Shown piece by piece: positions 7,451-19,200 of a stretch of 64,000 bases of DNA. Every line of letters begins with the position of its first letter. Position 1 is the first letter of the stretch. The position numbers and the translations under genes are program-made. Location of the stretch: NCBI RefSeq assembly GCF_001613065.1, contig NZ_BDBQ01000070.1, positions 1-64,000 on the forward strand, read 5' to 3'. The stretch is from Nocardia miyunensis NBRC 108239 (GTDB lineage Bacteria; Actinomycetota; Actinomycetes; Mycobacteriales; Mycobacteriaceae). The notes beneath the pieces are model-generated. The model saw nothing but the letters and a program-made list of their open reading frames with translations. It ran no database searches and had not been told where the DNA came from.

Positions 7451-8239
7451 ATGATCCTGGACACCTTCCGACTCGACGGCCGCGTCGCCGTCGTCACCGG
7501 CGCGGGTCGCGGTATCGGCGCCGCGACCGCGCTTGCCCTCGCCGAGGCCGGCGCCGACGTCGCGATCGCGGCCCGCACCGCCACCCAGCTCGACGACGTC
7601 GCGGGCAAGATCCGCGCCCTGGGCCGCAAGGCGGTCACCGTCCCCTGCGATCTGTCCGATCTCACCGCGGTCACCGCCCTCGCCGAAACCGCCGCCGCGG
7701 AACTGGGCCGGATCGATATCGTGGTCAACAATGTCGGCGGCACCATGCCGAACACCTTCATGACCACCACGCCGGAATTCCTCGAGGAGGCGTTCCGCTT
7801 CAATGTCAGCACCGCGCACACGCTCACCCAGGCCGCGGTCCCGCACATGCTGCGTGGCGACGGCGGTTCGGTGGTCAACATCACCTCGATGATGGGCCGT
7901 TCCCCGGGCCGCGGCTTCCTCGCCTACGGAACCGCGAAAGCCGCACTGGCACACTGGACTCGGCTGGCAGCGACCGATCTGTCACCCCGCATCCGGGTCA
8001 ACGCCATCGCGGTCGGTTCGGTGCTCACCTCCGCGCTGGAGGTCGTCGCCCAGCAGCCCGAGGTCAAGAAGACCATGGAGGCCGCGACTCCGCTGGGCCG
8101 GTTGGGCGAGCCGTGGGAGATCGCCGCCGCCGTCGTCTACCTGAGCTCCCGCGCGGGCGGTTACGTCACCGGCAAGGTGCTCGAGGTCGACGGCGGTATC
8201 GAGGCCCCGAATCTCGCACTGGGACTTCCGGATCTGTGA
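7451..8239 (+). CDS. Short-chain dehydrogenase/reductase (SDR)
   Basis: 262-residue classical SDR. Cofactor loop TGAGRGIG at residues 16-23; structural NNVGG; catalytic Ser146, Tyr159 and Lys163 (YGTAK); C-terminal GGYVTGKVLEVDGG. It oxidises or reduces a hydroxyl/keto group with NAD(P)H; substrate unknown, though the neighbouring genes suggest fatty-acid or steroid catabolism. AAGGAG lies 6 bases before ATG 7451. The next gene follows after 9 bp, so the two are co-transcribed. Probably repressed by the divergent TetR protein. Confidence 0.93.
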   Translation: MILDTFRLDGRVAVVTGAGRGIGAATALALAEAGADVAIAARTATQLDDVAGKIRALGRKAVTVPCDLSDLTAVTALAETAAAELGRIDIVVNNVGGTMPNTFMTTTPEFLEEAFRFNVSTAHTLTQAAVPHMLRGDGGSVVNITSMMGRSPGRGFLAYGTAKAALAHWTRLAATDLSPRIRVNAIAVGSVLTSALEVVAQQPEVKKTMEAATPLGRLGEPWEIAAAVVYLSSRAGGYVTGKVLEVDGGIEAPNLALGLPDL

Positions 8240-8248
8240 GGAGTTGCG

Positions 8249-9313
8249 ATGACCTATCGCGTAGTGCAGTGGAGCACGGGCAATGTCGGGCACTGGGCGT
8301 TGCGGTCCATCATCGCCCGGCCCGAGTTGGAATTGGTCGGCGTCTGGGTGTCGAGCGAGGCCAAGGCCGGTAGGGACGCCGCCGAACTCGCCGGACTGGA
8401 CACACCGACCGGCATCACGGCCACCACCGACGCCGAGGCCCTCCTCGCGCTGAAACCCGACTGCATCGTGCACACCGCCATGGCCGACGACCGGTTGATG
8501 GAGGCGGTCGAGGATCTGAAGAGATTCCTGCGGGCCGGGATCAATGTCGTGTCGAGCAGCCCGGTGTTCCTGCAATTTCCATACGGCACACTGCCTTCCG
8601 AGGCAATCGACCCGATCGTCGAGGCCGCCGAGGCGGGCGGGGCGTCGCTGTGGGTGAACGGGATCGATCCCGGCTGGGCCAACGACTGGCTTCCACTGCT
8701 GCTGACCAGCGGCAGCGAACGCATCGATCGCGTCGTGTGCTCGGAACTCATGGACTACTCCACCTACGACAATCCCAAGGTGCTGTTCGAGATCATGGGT
8801 TTCGGCAGCGCGCTGGAGGATCTGCCGCTGCTGTTGCAGCCCGGCGTGCTCACGCTGGCCTGGGGCAGTGTGGTGCGTCAGCTCGCCGCCGCACTGGATG
8901 TCGAATTGGACGATGTGACACAGGATTTCGAGCGGATCGCCGCGCCCGGACCGATCGAGGTGGCCGGTCGCACCGTGGCCGCCGGGACCGCCGCGGCGCT
9001 GCGCTTCCGGGTCAGCGGAATCCGTTCGGGACGTGAGGTTTTCGTGCTCGAGCACATCACCCGGTTGCATCCGGACCTCGCGCCGGAGTGGCCGCAGCCG
9101 ACCGGGAAGGGTTGTTACCGAGTCGAAGTCGAGGGCGAACCCGACTACCGGCTGGATCTACAGCTCTACAGCGACGGTGACCATGCCCGCGCGGGGCTGG
9201 TGGGCACCGCCGCCCGCCTGGTCAGTGCCGTCCCCGCGGTAGTGCAGGCGCGTCCGGGCCTGCTCACCGCCATCGATATCCCGCTGACCACCGGTCGCGG
9301 GTTGGTTTCCTAG
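8249..9313 (+). CDS. NAD(P)H-dependent amine dehydrogenase/dihydrodipicolinate reductase-like protein
   Basis: 354 residues. The N-terminus is a Rossmann fold with the family-specific start YRVVQWSTGNVGHWALR and the second strand LELVGVWVSS; then DCIVHTAMAD and GINVVSSSPVF. This architecture belongs to the 2,4-diaminopentanoate dehydrogenase/DapB-like group common in mycobacteria and nocardiae, where most members are uncharacterised. GIDPGWANDWLPLLL is typical of the group. GAGG lies 6 bases before ATG 8249, and the gene is 9 bp behind the SDR gene. No transmembrane segment is evident. Confidence 0.88.
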   Translation: MTYRVVQWSTGNVGHWALRSIIARPELELVGVWVSSEAKAGRDAAELAGLDTPTGITATTDAEALLALKPDCIVHTAMADDRLMEAVEDLKRFLRAGINVVSSSPVFLQFPYGTLPSEAIDPIVEAAEAGGASLWVNGIDPGWANDWLPLLLTSGSERIDRVVCSELMDYSTYDNPKVLFEIMGFGSALEDLPLLLQPGVLTLAWGSVVRQLAAALDVELDDVTQDFERIAAPGPIEVAGRTVAAGTAAALRFRVSGIRSGREVFVLEHITRLHPDLAPEWPQPTGKGCYRVEVEGEPDYRLDLQLYSDGDHARAGLVGTAARLVSAVPAVVQARPGLLTAIDIPLTTGRGLVS

Positions 9314-10012
9314 CCCGTCTCGACGGATCCGGACGCCGGTGGTTGTCAGCGGCTCATTGCGTTCATCCACCGGCGCCGGGTGTATCCGAGACAGTGCACG
9401 GCGAACCCGAATCTGTTCGTCTCTTCCGTGCACCATCACATATTCGGAGCCACCGGCGTTGTGTATGGGGCTTTACAGCGGGATGTGAGCGGCAGCACAT
9501 TCGAAGCCCGTGCGGCTACCTCGCTCGAACCGCCTACTCGAGTCATCGATCGGCTATCGATGCGGTCGGTATAGACCAAAACGCCCAGCTCGGGCCGTAT
9601 GCCGCCGGAAACCCCCGTCCCCGAGAGCGATTCGCGACGCCGCCGAGGCGTGGTCCGATGCCTGCCGACGCAACACCGGGTTCACGTCTTCGTAACCTCA
9701 CAACCGAGTTCCGGCGATCGACAGCCATTACCCAGAAACCCGTCGATGTAGGCCGGATCACACTGATGACATCGCCCGAGTCGACATGTCCGGCCACCCC
9801 TCCTGCCGGATCACCCCGCCCCACCACGCGAGTTACCGTCGCCCGCTGACAAATCGGACGATTCGACCAGCTCTGTTGAGCTGCAATACCTTTCAGATCT
9901 GACCACAGCATCCGCCTCGCTCCTGCGCCGAGATGCCCTGCATTCCCACCGAATTGCGGTACCGTTTACCAGGAGTCCATGTACGGATTCGGGCCGGGCA
10001 GGAGTACGCATC
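9314..10012. other. Intergenic region ahead of the giant toxin gene
   Basis: About 700 bp with no convincing gene; open frames here lack family text and have poor codon bias. It is less GC-rich than the flanks. Small palindromes are visible: CATCGAT-CGGCT-ATCGATG (9544-9562), GGTC-GGTATA-GACC (9565-9578) and CAGCTC-TGTT-GAGCTG (9868-9883). A 13-codon frame at 9979 (MYGFGPGRSTHRG) has AGGAG before it and overlaps the next start. These may hold the promoter and control sites of the toxin operon. Confidence 0.4.
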
Positions 10013-10201
10013 GTGGATGAGGGAGCAGGGTTCGACCCCACCGATTTACCGAGTTCGACGCATACGCGACGGCGTTCGATCGCCGAAGCGCACAGAATCG
10101 AGTTTGCTGTGGCATCGCCCGCGGGGCTGCGCACGGCACGATGTTCGGCGTCCTCCGGCCGCTGAGTTCAGGTGGCGCGCACGAGATCCGCTGAGCGATG
10201 A
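10013..10201 (+). pseudogene. Decayed partner gene overlapping the giant toxin start (possibly YbaB-like)
   Basis: AGGAG at 10000-10004 stands 8 bases before a GTG at 10013. The frame reads VDEGAGFDPTDLPSS, later RIEFAVASPAGL, hits TGA at 10163, then continues open (VQVARTRSAER) to a second TGA at 10199-10201 that overlaps the toxin ATG as ATGA. The toxin gene itself has no good ribosome binding site, so it was probably coupled to this frame. FDAYATAFDRR appears in another frame midway, hinting at a frameshift. AVASPAGL recalls YbaB/EbfC proteins that often precede such toxins, but that match is weak. Confidence 0.4.
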
Positions 10202-13200
10202 GCATCGAAATCCCGCCCGGTTTGCAGTGGCTGTCATATCTGGCCGGGTCGTCGTGGCCGAAGGGGGATGAGGACGGCCTCTTCGCGCTGAGTCAGGACT
10301 GGACCGACGCCGCCGAGGCGCTCAACGCGATCCTCACGCCGCTGCACAATGCCTGCGATACCGCGTCGCAGAACTACAGCGGTAGCGGCGCGGACCAGAT
10401 GAAATCCCAGTTCGACCAGTTCTTCTCGGGCGACAGTTCGATCGAGAAGATCGTCCAAGGACTCGAGCAACTCGCGGATTCGGTGTTCGACTGCGGACAG
10501 CAGACCGAGTACGCGAAGTTGCAGATCATCATCACCCTGGCGGTGATGGCCGCCGAAATCGCCTACGCGCTGGCCACATTGTGGGGAGCGTGGGCGGTCT
10601 CGATCATCGAGGCCGAGGGCGCGGGCATCATGCGCCTGATCGCCTCACGGCTGGCCACCGCGCTGGCCGCGCGCGCCTCTCGACTGGCCGCGACGCCGTT
10701 GTGGAAGCTCACCGCGATCCAGGTGCTCAAGCAAGGCGCGATCGGGCTCGGGACCGACGCGCTCGCGCAGGGCATCGAGTTGAGCGAGGGACACAGCAAG
10801 GGCTTCAACGTCAAACAGATGTTCATCACCGGTGCCGTGGGCGCGATCTCCGGTGGTGTGGCCACACCGATCGGTCACTTCGGCGGAAAGTACCTCGGGG
10901 GCTGGGTCGCCAAGAACGGCGGAATGAACTGGTGGAAGGCCGGTTTGGTCGCCGTCGGATCCGGTATCCCCGCCGGTGTCGTCGGCGCGGGCGCGGGCAT
11001 CGTCGCCTACGGCGCGATGACCGGTCAATGGGAATTCGACCCCGCCGCCCTGCTCGGTGGCGTGGGCGGTGGCCTCGTCGGTGGCGTGCACGGGGTGATG
11101 GGACACTTCCAGGGCAAATTCACCGCCGGCATGGGCGGATACGACACACTCCCGGCATACAGCGCCGACGACAAGCCACCGGCATACAGCGACGGCAGTT
11201 CCTTCCTGTCCGACACCAAAACCTGGGGATCGGACAGCAAGACCGACAACCCCGCCGCCGGGAACACCGGGAACTCGTCGCCGATCAACGGTAATTCGCC
11301 ACGGGCACAAGAGAACTCGTCGAACACGACCTCGCGAAACGGCAGCACGAACGGCGCCGACCGCAACGGCAGCACCATCAACGGGAGCACGAGCAACCGC
11401 GGCGACGTCAACGGGAGCACGACGAACGGCGGTACCCGCAACGGCGTCACGTCCGACCGCGGCAACGTCGCCGACACCACAACCAACGGCGGTAACCGCA
11501 ACGGCTTCTCGAATGGCGACGATCCCCTCGCGAACATCGACCACAGCAGCCGCAATATCAACGGCGACAACAACACTCATCTCGCGGCGAACAGCAGGAC
11601 GGACAACGGGACACAGAGCCGGACCCCCACCGGGAACGAGTCCTCGAACGAGATACCGGTCAACGGCCGATCCTCCGAGGACGCCCCGGCCGCGCAGTGG
11701 TCCCCCACCCGCGAATCCTCCGATCAGCGGATCGATGGGAATTCGGACACCACCCTCGCGGGGAACGGCAACCGGAACGGATCCTCGCAGACCAACCCGT
11801 TCGCACAGCACACCGACCGGACCGCGAACTCTCCGCAGAGCTCCCCGATACGTTCGACGAACATTTCGCGCGGCACGGATTCCCCTGTGCGACAGCCGGG
11901 CTCGTCCGATATCGAAGGTTCGTCGACGCGGCCGACCCAGACGCCCCGCGCCTACTCCTCGGTCACGAAGGTCGCGGACGGTTCCGCCAACCCGTTGCGC
12001 ACCGGCACCCAGGACCAGCCCAGGCCCGCATCGACCCTGGGCAGCAAGAATCCGTTCCGCACGCCCGGCACGAAACTCACGGCGAACGGCACCGACCAGC
12101 TTCGCGCCACCCCCAGCACCGAATCCACGTCCAAGACCACGAACCGCAACCCGTTCCGCACCACGGTCGAGGACGCCCCGGACGAGTCGAACACCCGGCC
12201 CCGAACCACCACTCCCTCGGACAACCCGGATCGCAGCCGATACCACGCCACCGTCGAGGATGTCCCGGACGAGTCGGAGACGCCGCACACAACCAGCACT
12301 CGCGAAGATCCACAGGGCCGCAACCCGTTCCGAGCCACCGTCGAAGAAGTTCCCGACGAATCCGACACCCGGTTCACCACGACCGAGGACCCCCGCAACG
12401 GCAGCACTCCCTTGCGACCGGCCGAGAATCAGAGCACCCCGCTCAGGACCGACGGCGATAACCGACTGTCGCGCAATGAGGCCGGCTCCGATACCCGGTC
12501 GGGTAATACGAACCCATTCCGGTCCGGCGCCGAAAAGGGCGACAACGAGCGGAATTCCGGCGGCAGCAGCCCGCTCCGCCGCACGGATACCGAAAACCGT
12601 TCGCAGGCAATCAAATCCAACGACGATCCGTCGTCACGAATCAACGCGGACCGGCGCGATCCGGCTCGGGCCCCGACCGAGGACGCCACCGAGCGGCCGA
12701 CCCCGGCGGATCGGTCCGCCGAATTCCCCGGTACCGCGCGCGAGCACCGCTCCACCAACTACGCCACCGGCGAGCGCGTCGTCAACGACTGCAGCCGACA
12801 AGTGTTGCAGCGCTTGGCTTCCGACTTCCCCGGCAACCGCAGGATCTTCCCGCCCAGAGAGCCGGTCGGCCTGCGCGGCATGGACTCGATCGAGTTCGAG
12901 GCCCGCTCCACGGGAAAACTTCAGAGCTTCCCGAGCCACGAAGCGGTCGGCGACGCACTGCGCGAACTCGGCCCCGGAGCGAAGGCGGCGGTCGTCGAAA
13001 CCTACCGCGGCCCGGCCGATCAGCACGGTATCGGCGCACATGCCGTGGTGATGACCGTCAGGAACAAGAACACCTGGGTCTGGGATCCCGCCACCAACCG
13101 TGAAACCCCGCTGATCTTCCACGATCACGAGGATGTCGCCGCCGTGACCGCCGTGCTCTACACCGCCGACGGCAATCCGGCCCACGCTCCCGGCCGCGGC

Positions 13201-16200
13201 GACGGCGTCCGCGCCACCGGCAACGTCCGCATCGGCTCGTCCACCGCGACCGACGCACACCTCACCGAGACTTCGTCACGTGATGATCCCGCCCCACCGG
13301 ACGATATTCCTGCCGCCGCAACCGATCACGAATTCGACGGCCCGCCGGGGCGCAGCTGGGACGAGGTCACCGAACTCGGCTCCCGGCCGCAGCAGCTGTC
13401 CAAGGCCGCGTTCGGCAAGAGTTCCTCGGGCACACACGATCTCGTGGTCCTCGGCGACGAGTCCGGCGCGCGGTACATCTGGTCGAGGTCGGGCGGATTG
13501 ACCGATGCCGAGGGCCGACCCGCGCCGAGGTCGGCAACGTTGGACACGGTGCTGTCTGATCCGAAGATCACCGAGGTCCGGGTCCCGGGCACTTCCGATC
13601 GCTCGACGACCAGGCAACCGGAAGATCTCCGGTCGCACAACGACTTTCCCGCCGAGTCCGCGCCGCCGAAGCATGGTTCGGAGGTGTACGAGCGCCTCGT
13701 CGCCGCGCAGGAACGCGCCGAGCAACAGCAGCAGCAGGTGAAACAGACCATCGAACGCTCCGGCAGCAGCGTCGAGGACGCCCGGCGCGAGCTCGAGACG
13801 GCCGAGGCCAGCCACGACGACTCGCGTATCTCAGCCGCTCGCGCGGTCTACGAGCAGGCGGCCGAAGATCATCGCCAGACGGTCGAAACGGCTGTGGACA
13901 AACTCATGTCCGATGCCGGTGAAGCGGGCAAGGACACCTGGAAAGCGTTCCAGGACGGGCACATCAGCCAGGACGACGCCTTCCCGCTGATCCGCAGGGA
14001 GCGGGTGTCGGCCGCGAAGGCGGCAGCCGAAGCGCTGCTGGAGCACTACGACATCCAGGCCGGAAAGGACAAGTCGGGACCACTGGCGAAGCTGAGCAAC
14101 GCGGAGTTGGAACAGCGAATCCTCACCGGTTCGGAGAAGGATTCCCGCGCAGCGCAGATCGAACTGTTCCGCCGGGGTACCGGCGGCGAGATCGGCGGTC
14201 CGGGCGGCAAGGTGCTGCGCTGGACGCAGCTCAGCTCCGAAATTCTGATGCGGCACGGTCCGGTCGAAATGGATACCGGCGAGGGCAAGGAATTGACCGC
14301 CATCTCGCGGGCCACACGCACCGTTCTGGAAAAGGGCATCGCCCACGTGATGACCAGCAGCGATCCGCTGGTGGTCCACATGCAGCACGAATTCGAGAGT
14401 CTGGTCGCGGGCGATCACGACCTGGGAATCGATGTGTACCACCTGGATTCGGATCAGCCGTTCCCGGAGCGGGTGGAGGGCCGCAAACTGATCGTCCTGG
14501 GCACCGCACAGGATTACGGATTCCGCGCGGTCAAAGAGGCGCAGGCGATGGTCGACAAGCTGAAGGGCAGCGGAATGTCGACCGAGGAACTGACGCAGCT
14601 GCGCGCGGAGCTGGAACAGGCGCCGTCGATGAAGGAGTACAAGCAGATTCTGGATGCCGCGGCCGAAAGCCGTGGATTGCCCGATCGTTTCGAGCCGTTC
14701 CCCGGCGGCGACCTGATCATCGATGAGATCGACGCGCAGCTGATCGATGAGCAGACCCACTATGTCCTGTCACCCGGAAAGTCCGGCCCGGCCGACGAGG
14801 CGTTCGCGAACCGCGTCCACGAGGTCTGGAACACGCTGCAGGAGGCCAAGGAACGCGGCGTGCTCGGCCCCGAGGATTTCGGCAAGGATCCGGACAAGCG
14901 CGGCATCTTCGACGCGAAGATGACCCGCTTCGCCCGCGCCAAACTGGCGATCATGCTGCGCTCCGGCCAGAACATCAGCGACGCCGACGCGGAGGAATTC
15001 GCGCATGCGGCACAGGCGGAATGGGGTCCGGAACGGAATTCGGACTACCACGTCAGCGATGATGGGAAGATCAAGATCATCTCCTCGCAGACCAACGATC
15101 AGGTCATGGACGATCCGGAGAAGCAGAGCTCGAGCCGGTGGAACGGATTCGCCAAATATCTGGAGGCGAAGAACGGCCTGCAGATCACGGCGGATTCGGA
15201 GCATTCGCTGAGCATCACCGGGAAGCAGATCTTCAGCGGCGGGCACTTCGAACACATCACCGGCATGTCGGGCACCCTGCTCACACCCACGGAAGGCAAT
15301 CCCCGGGGCGTCGAGGACGTCATGCACGAGGAGTACGGGACCGGGCCGATCTCGAAGGTGGACAGGTTCTTCAAATCGCAGTTGCAGACCCCGGACGCCC
15401 GGCATTTCACCTCCGGTGAGCAGAAATTCGCGGCCATGGCGAACGACATCCTGGACACCGCGTTCGTGCGGAATTCGAAAACCGGGGAATGGGAACAGAA
15501 GGGTTCCCCGCAGCTGGCCATCGCCATGGACAACGCCGACGTCAAGCGGCTGTCCGATGCGCTCGAACACGCCGCGGCCGAGCGGGGACTCGACGTGAAG
15601 TTCGACAAACTCGATGTCGCATGGGTCGATTCGCACGGCAGTAAGGATCGAGCGAACGAGGAACTGCAGAAGATCATCGCCAACGGCGGTGAGATGGGCC
15701 GAATCATCCTCGGCAACAAGATGATGGGCCGGGGCGTGGACATCACCCCGTCCAAGACGGCCATCGCGAACGGCGGCCTGAAGGTCAAAATCAGTGGCGG
15801 CCCGGCATATTCGGAACGGGTGAACCATCAGGCCGAGACCCGCGCGGCGCGCAGCGGCGACCCGAACGGGGATTGGGCGACCGGCGGCACTCCCGGCGAG
15901 GCCGTGCACTACATCTCGCCCGAGGACTACCGCAGTGCCGCGCCCAATGTGCGCGTCAAGACGTTCATCACGCGCTACCAGGAGGCGGCGCGAGAGCACC
16001 TGGAGGCCACCGAGGCGCACCGGGACAATCGGAACGATGCCACCGAAGCGAAACTGGAAGAAACCAGGAATGCGCTGGACACGGCCGAGAAGGACCTGCG
16101 CGACCAGGCCACCCCCATGCAGAAGGCCGCGGTCGAACAGCAGCTGCTGAATTCGCGTCGCGCGGATTCGGACCCCTCGCGCGCACCCCCGCTCGAGCAG

Positions 16201-19200
16201 GGCACCGACTCCCAGAACCCCGTCACTCCGCCGCCCAGATCCGCCGACACCGCCACACCCACGCGCCCTGCCCCGAATACCGACGGCAGCAACGATATTC
16301 ACGCGGCACCACCCCTGGAGCAACAGCCCGCCGAACACCCGGGCACCGACCGGTCCCCCGGATCGCGCCCCTTCCTGTTCCAGCCGCGGCAGAACCTGCC
16401 GACGATCGAAACCATGCTCGACAACCCGGAATTCGGGTCACTCGGCTCGGAACAGGGCAACAGCCCGTACTCGAATACCGCACACGAGTTCGGCGACGAC
16501 GACCGGTCCGGCACGACGACCCCATCGCCCACCTTCCGCCCGGAGGACATCCCCGCGACGACCGGCACCGGGTCGGTCTTCGCCAGCTACCACCCCTCGA
16601 ATTCGCTTGCCGCCCAACACAACAACCCTTTCCAGGAGTCCGAACAGACGCAGGCGGGCCCCTCGACACCGGCGAGGTACCAGTACGGCACCCCGACGTT
16701 CGACGGTTCGACCGCGCCGCACGAGAAGGCGCCGCCGTCCGAAACACCGGAACAGCCGCAGGCCGCGCCGCCGCGCGAGTTCCCCGCGACGATGGCCCCG
16801 TACGAACGCTCGCGATCCGGATCGTCGAGATTCGGGCTCGGGCGGCTGTTCCAAGGTTTCTCCCGCAGGGTGCCGACGGCGCTGGTCGACGGCCGGCGGA
16901 CGATGGTGCACGAAGAGCCGTGGCATCCGCCCGCGACCATGCGCAATCCCTATCTGCATCTGAGCGGCGAGCCGAACAGCCGACGGCTGGGGGTCTACCC
17001 CGAACAACGCGCACAGGCCCTCTCCGGCCACACGGTGGGCCGGTTCGGCGGCTGGCTGGCGATGGACTGGCTGCTGCACGGGTCCACTCGCACCAGCGAA
17101 TTCGATTACACGACACTCACATCCGGGCAGCGCCAGAATGCGATCAACGTGATCGCCGGTCTGCGTGCGCGCAGCGGGGATCGCACTCTCGACCATTGGA
17201 TTCGCTGGGCGGAACTGAGCCTGGGCGGCAATGCCCGGCACGAAATGCGCGAATCGGTCCGGCTGACGGATTTGGCGAGCGATACGCGGGTGTGGATGCT
17301 GAACTCCGAGGGGTCCAGCGCGCTCGCGGTGCAGCGCATCGGCGATACCGACGACTTCCGGGTCTACGATCCCGACACCGGCCGGTCCGGGGAATCGCAC
17401 ATCTCGGTGCTGGAAGCACTGATGCGCCGCCACGGCATCAGCGATCTGGTGATCGCCGAACCCGGACCCCGGGCCGGGGTGCCCGCCGAGATCGCGCCGG
17501 CCGCGGCCGTGGCGGCCGCGCGTGAAGAGCTGCCGACCTACGGACAAGACGCCCGACCGCCCGAATACCCGCAGGTGCCCGAATACACCACCCCGGAGGA
17601 TCCGGCCGCGGTGTGGGGCGGGGTCAACTGCGCGGTCGTGGCGCTGGAACAGCTGTCCACGTTCACCGGACGCCCGCGTCCGCAGGTGCCCGAATCACTC
17701 GCCGGTGTCACGGGCATGCCCGCGGATGCGTTGTCGCACAACGCCGGTGCGCCGCTGCGGCAGTTCCAGGATCACGCCGACATCGCGACGCGACTGCGGG
17801 GGCTCGGCCCGGGTGCGGTGGCCCTGGTGGTGGACGACTACCGGGACTACGCCAACGCCCATGGCGTCGGTGCGCACGCGTATCTGTTGCGCGTCAACGA
17901 TGACGGCAGCGTCGCGGTCCACGATGCGTCCGATCCCGATACCCGGTCGTTCCCGCCGAACGTGCCGCGGGAGCTGGCGGGTACGCACGCGGTGCTCTAC
18001 TCCGCCGACGGCATCCCGATGACCATGGATCCCGCGATGGCGGATCAGCTGTCGGCGACGACCATGATCGGTGCGCGGTCCTCGGACGACTCGGAACCGA
18101 CCGACCCACCGGCCGGCTCGAATCTGAGCAGAACGGTCTGGAATTTCGGCAGGCGTTTCAAAGGCGCCGAGGACCTCGTTCAGGTCGCGGCGGTTCCGGA
18201 GAACACGATCAAGTGGCTCCGCCAACAGGTCATCCACTTCGTGGAGACCGAGTCCGCCAAACAACCGGTCGCCACCGCGAGCAGTACGAAACCGGCTGCC
18301 ATCGAAGGCACCGAACGACCGGCCGATGCCACGAGCAGCACGAAACCAGCGGACACCGAAGGCCCCGACGCCAGCAAGAAGGCAGTGACTCCGGCAGAGG
18401 TCGGGAAACCGGCGAAGGGTAAGAAGCCGGCCTACACCGGTCCCGATGCCAGGCGGCAAAGAGCACTCACCAACGCATTGAAGGGCCCCCAGGCCCCGAA
18501 AGACCCGTTCCACGCCGCCGTCAAACAGAAACTGACCTCACGGCTGACCACGGCCGATACGTACCGACTGTTCAGCAGATCCGGTATGCCGCTGGCCGCG
18601 GAATACAACGGCAACCCTTTCCCGGTATTCCTGCGCCTGCGATTGGAGCCGCGTGAGCACTCGCGGCCCAACGACGGGCCGGCGGTCAGCATCCAGCGCT
18701 GGACCTACGGAAACGTCGACAAGGGTAGTTCCGCGAGCGAGCAGAACCAGCGATCGTTCAGTGCCCTGTACACCCACCTGTTCGAGGTGAACAAAGGCAA
18801 ACTGGTCAACTGGGGTCTGGCCCCACAGTTCAATTTCATGCACAATCGGCTGGCCTCGGCCATGGCCGTGATCGGATCGGTGCAATCGGTCATCAAGAAG
18901 CGCAGCACCGACTCCGACGCGGTGCCGCACGACTTCGATATGCACTGGGAGATGCGGTACAACCCCGAGGGCCTCGCCGGTGTGCTGTCACCGGATATCC
19001 GCGATCATGAAGACGACTGGGTGAAAATCGATCACGAGGCCGCCCCCGACCTCCTGACCGCCTGGTTCCCCAACCATCTGCACGACAACACGATAAAAAT
19101 TCCGGAGGCGGGAAAGGACGACAAGTACACTCCGATTCCGTTCCATCGCGCCGCCGATTATTCGGAGTCCGACGACAATCCGAACCCGTACATCTCCGTC

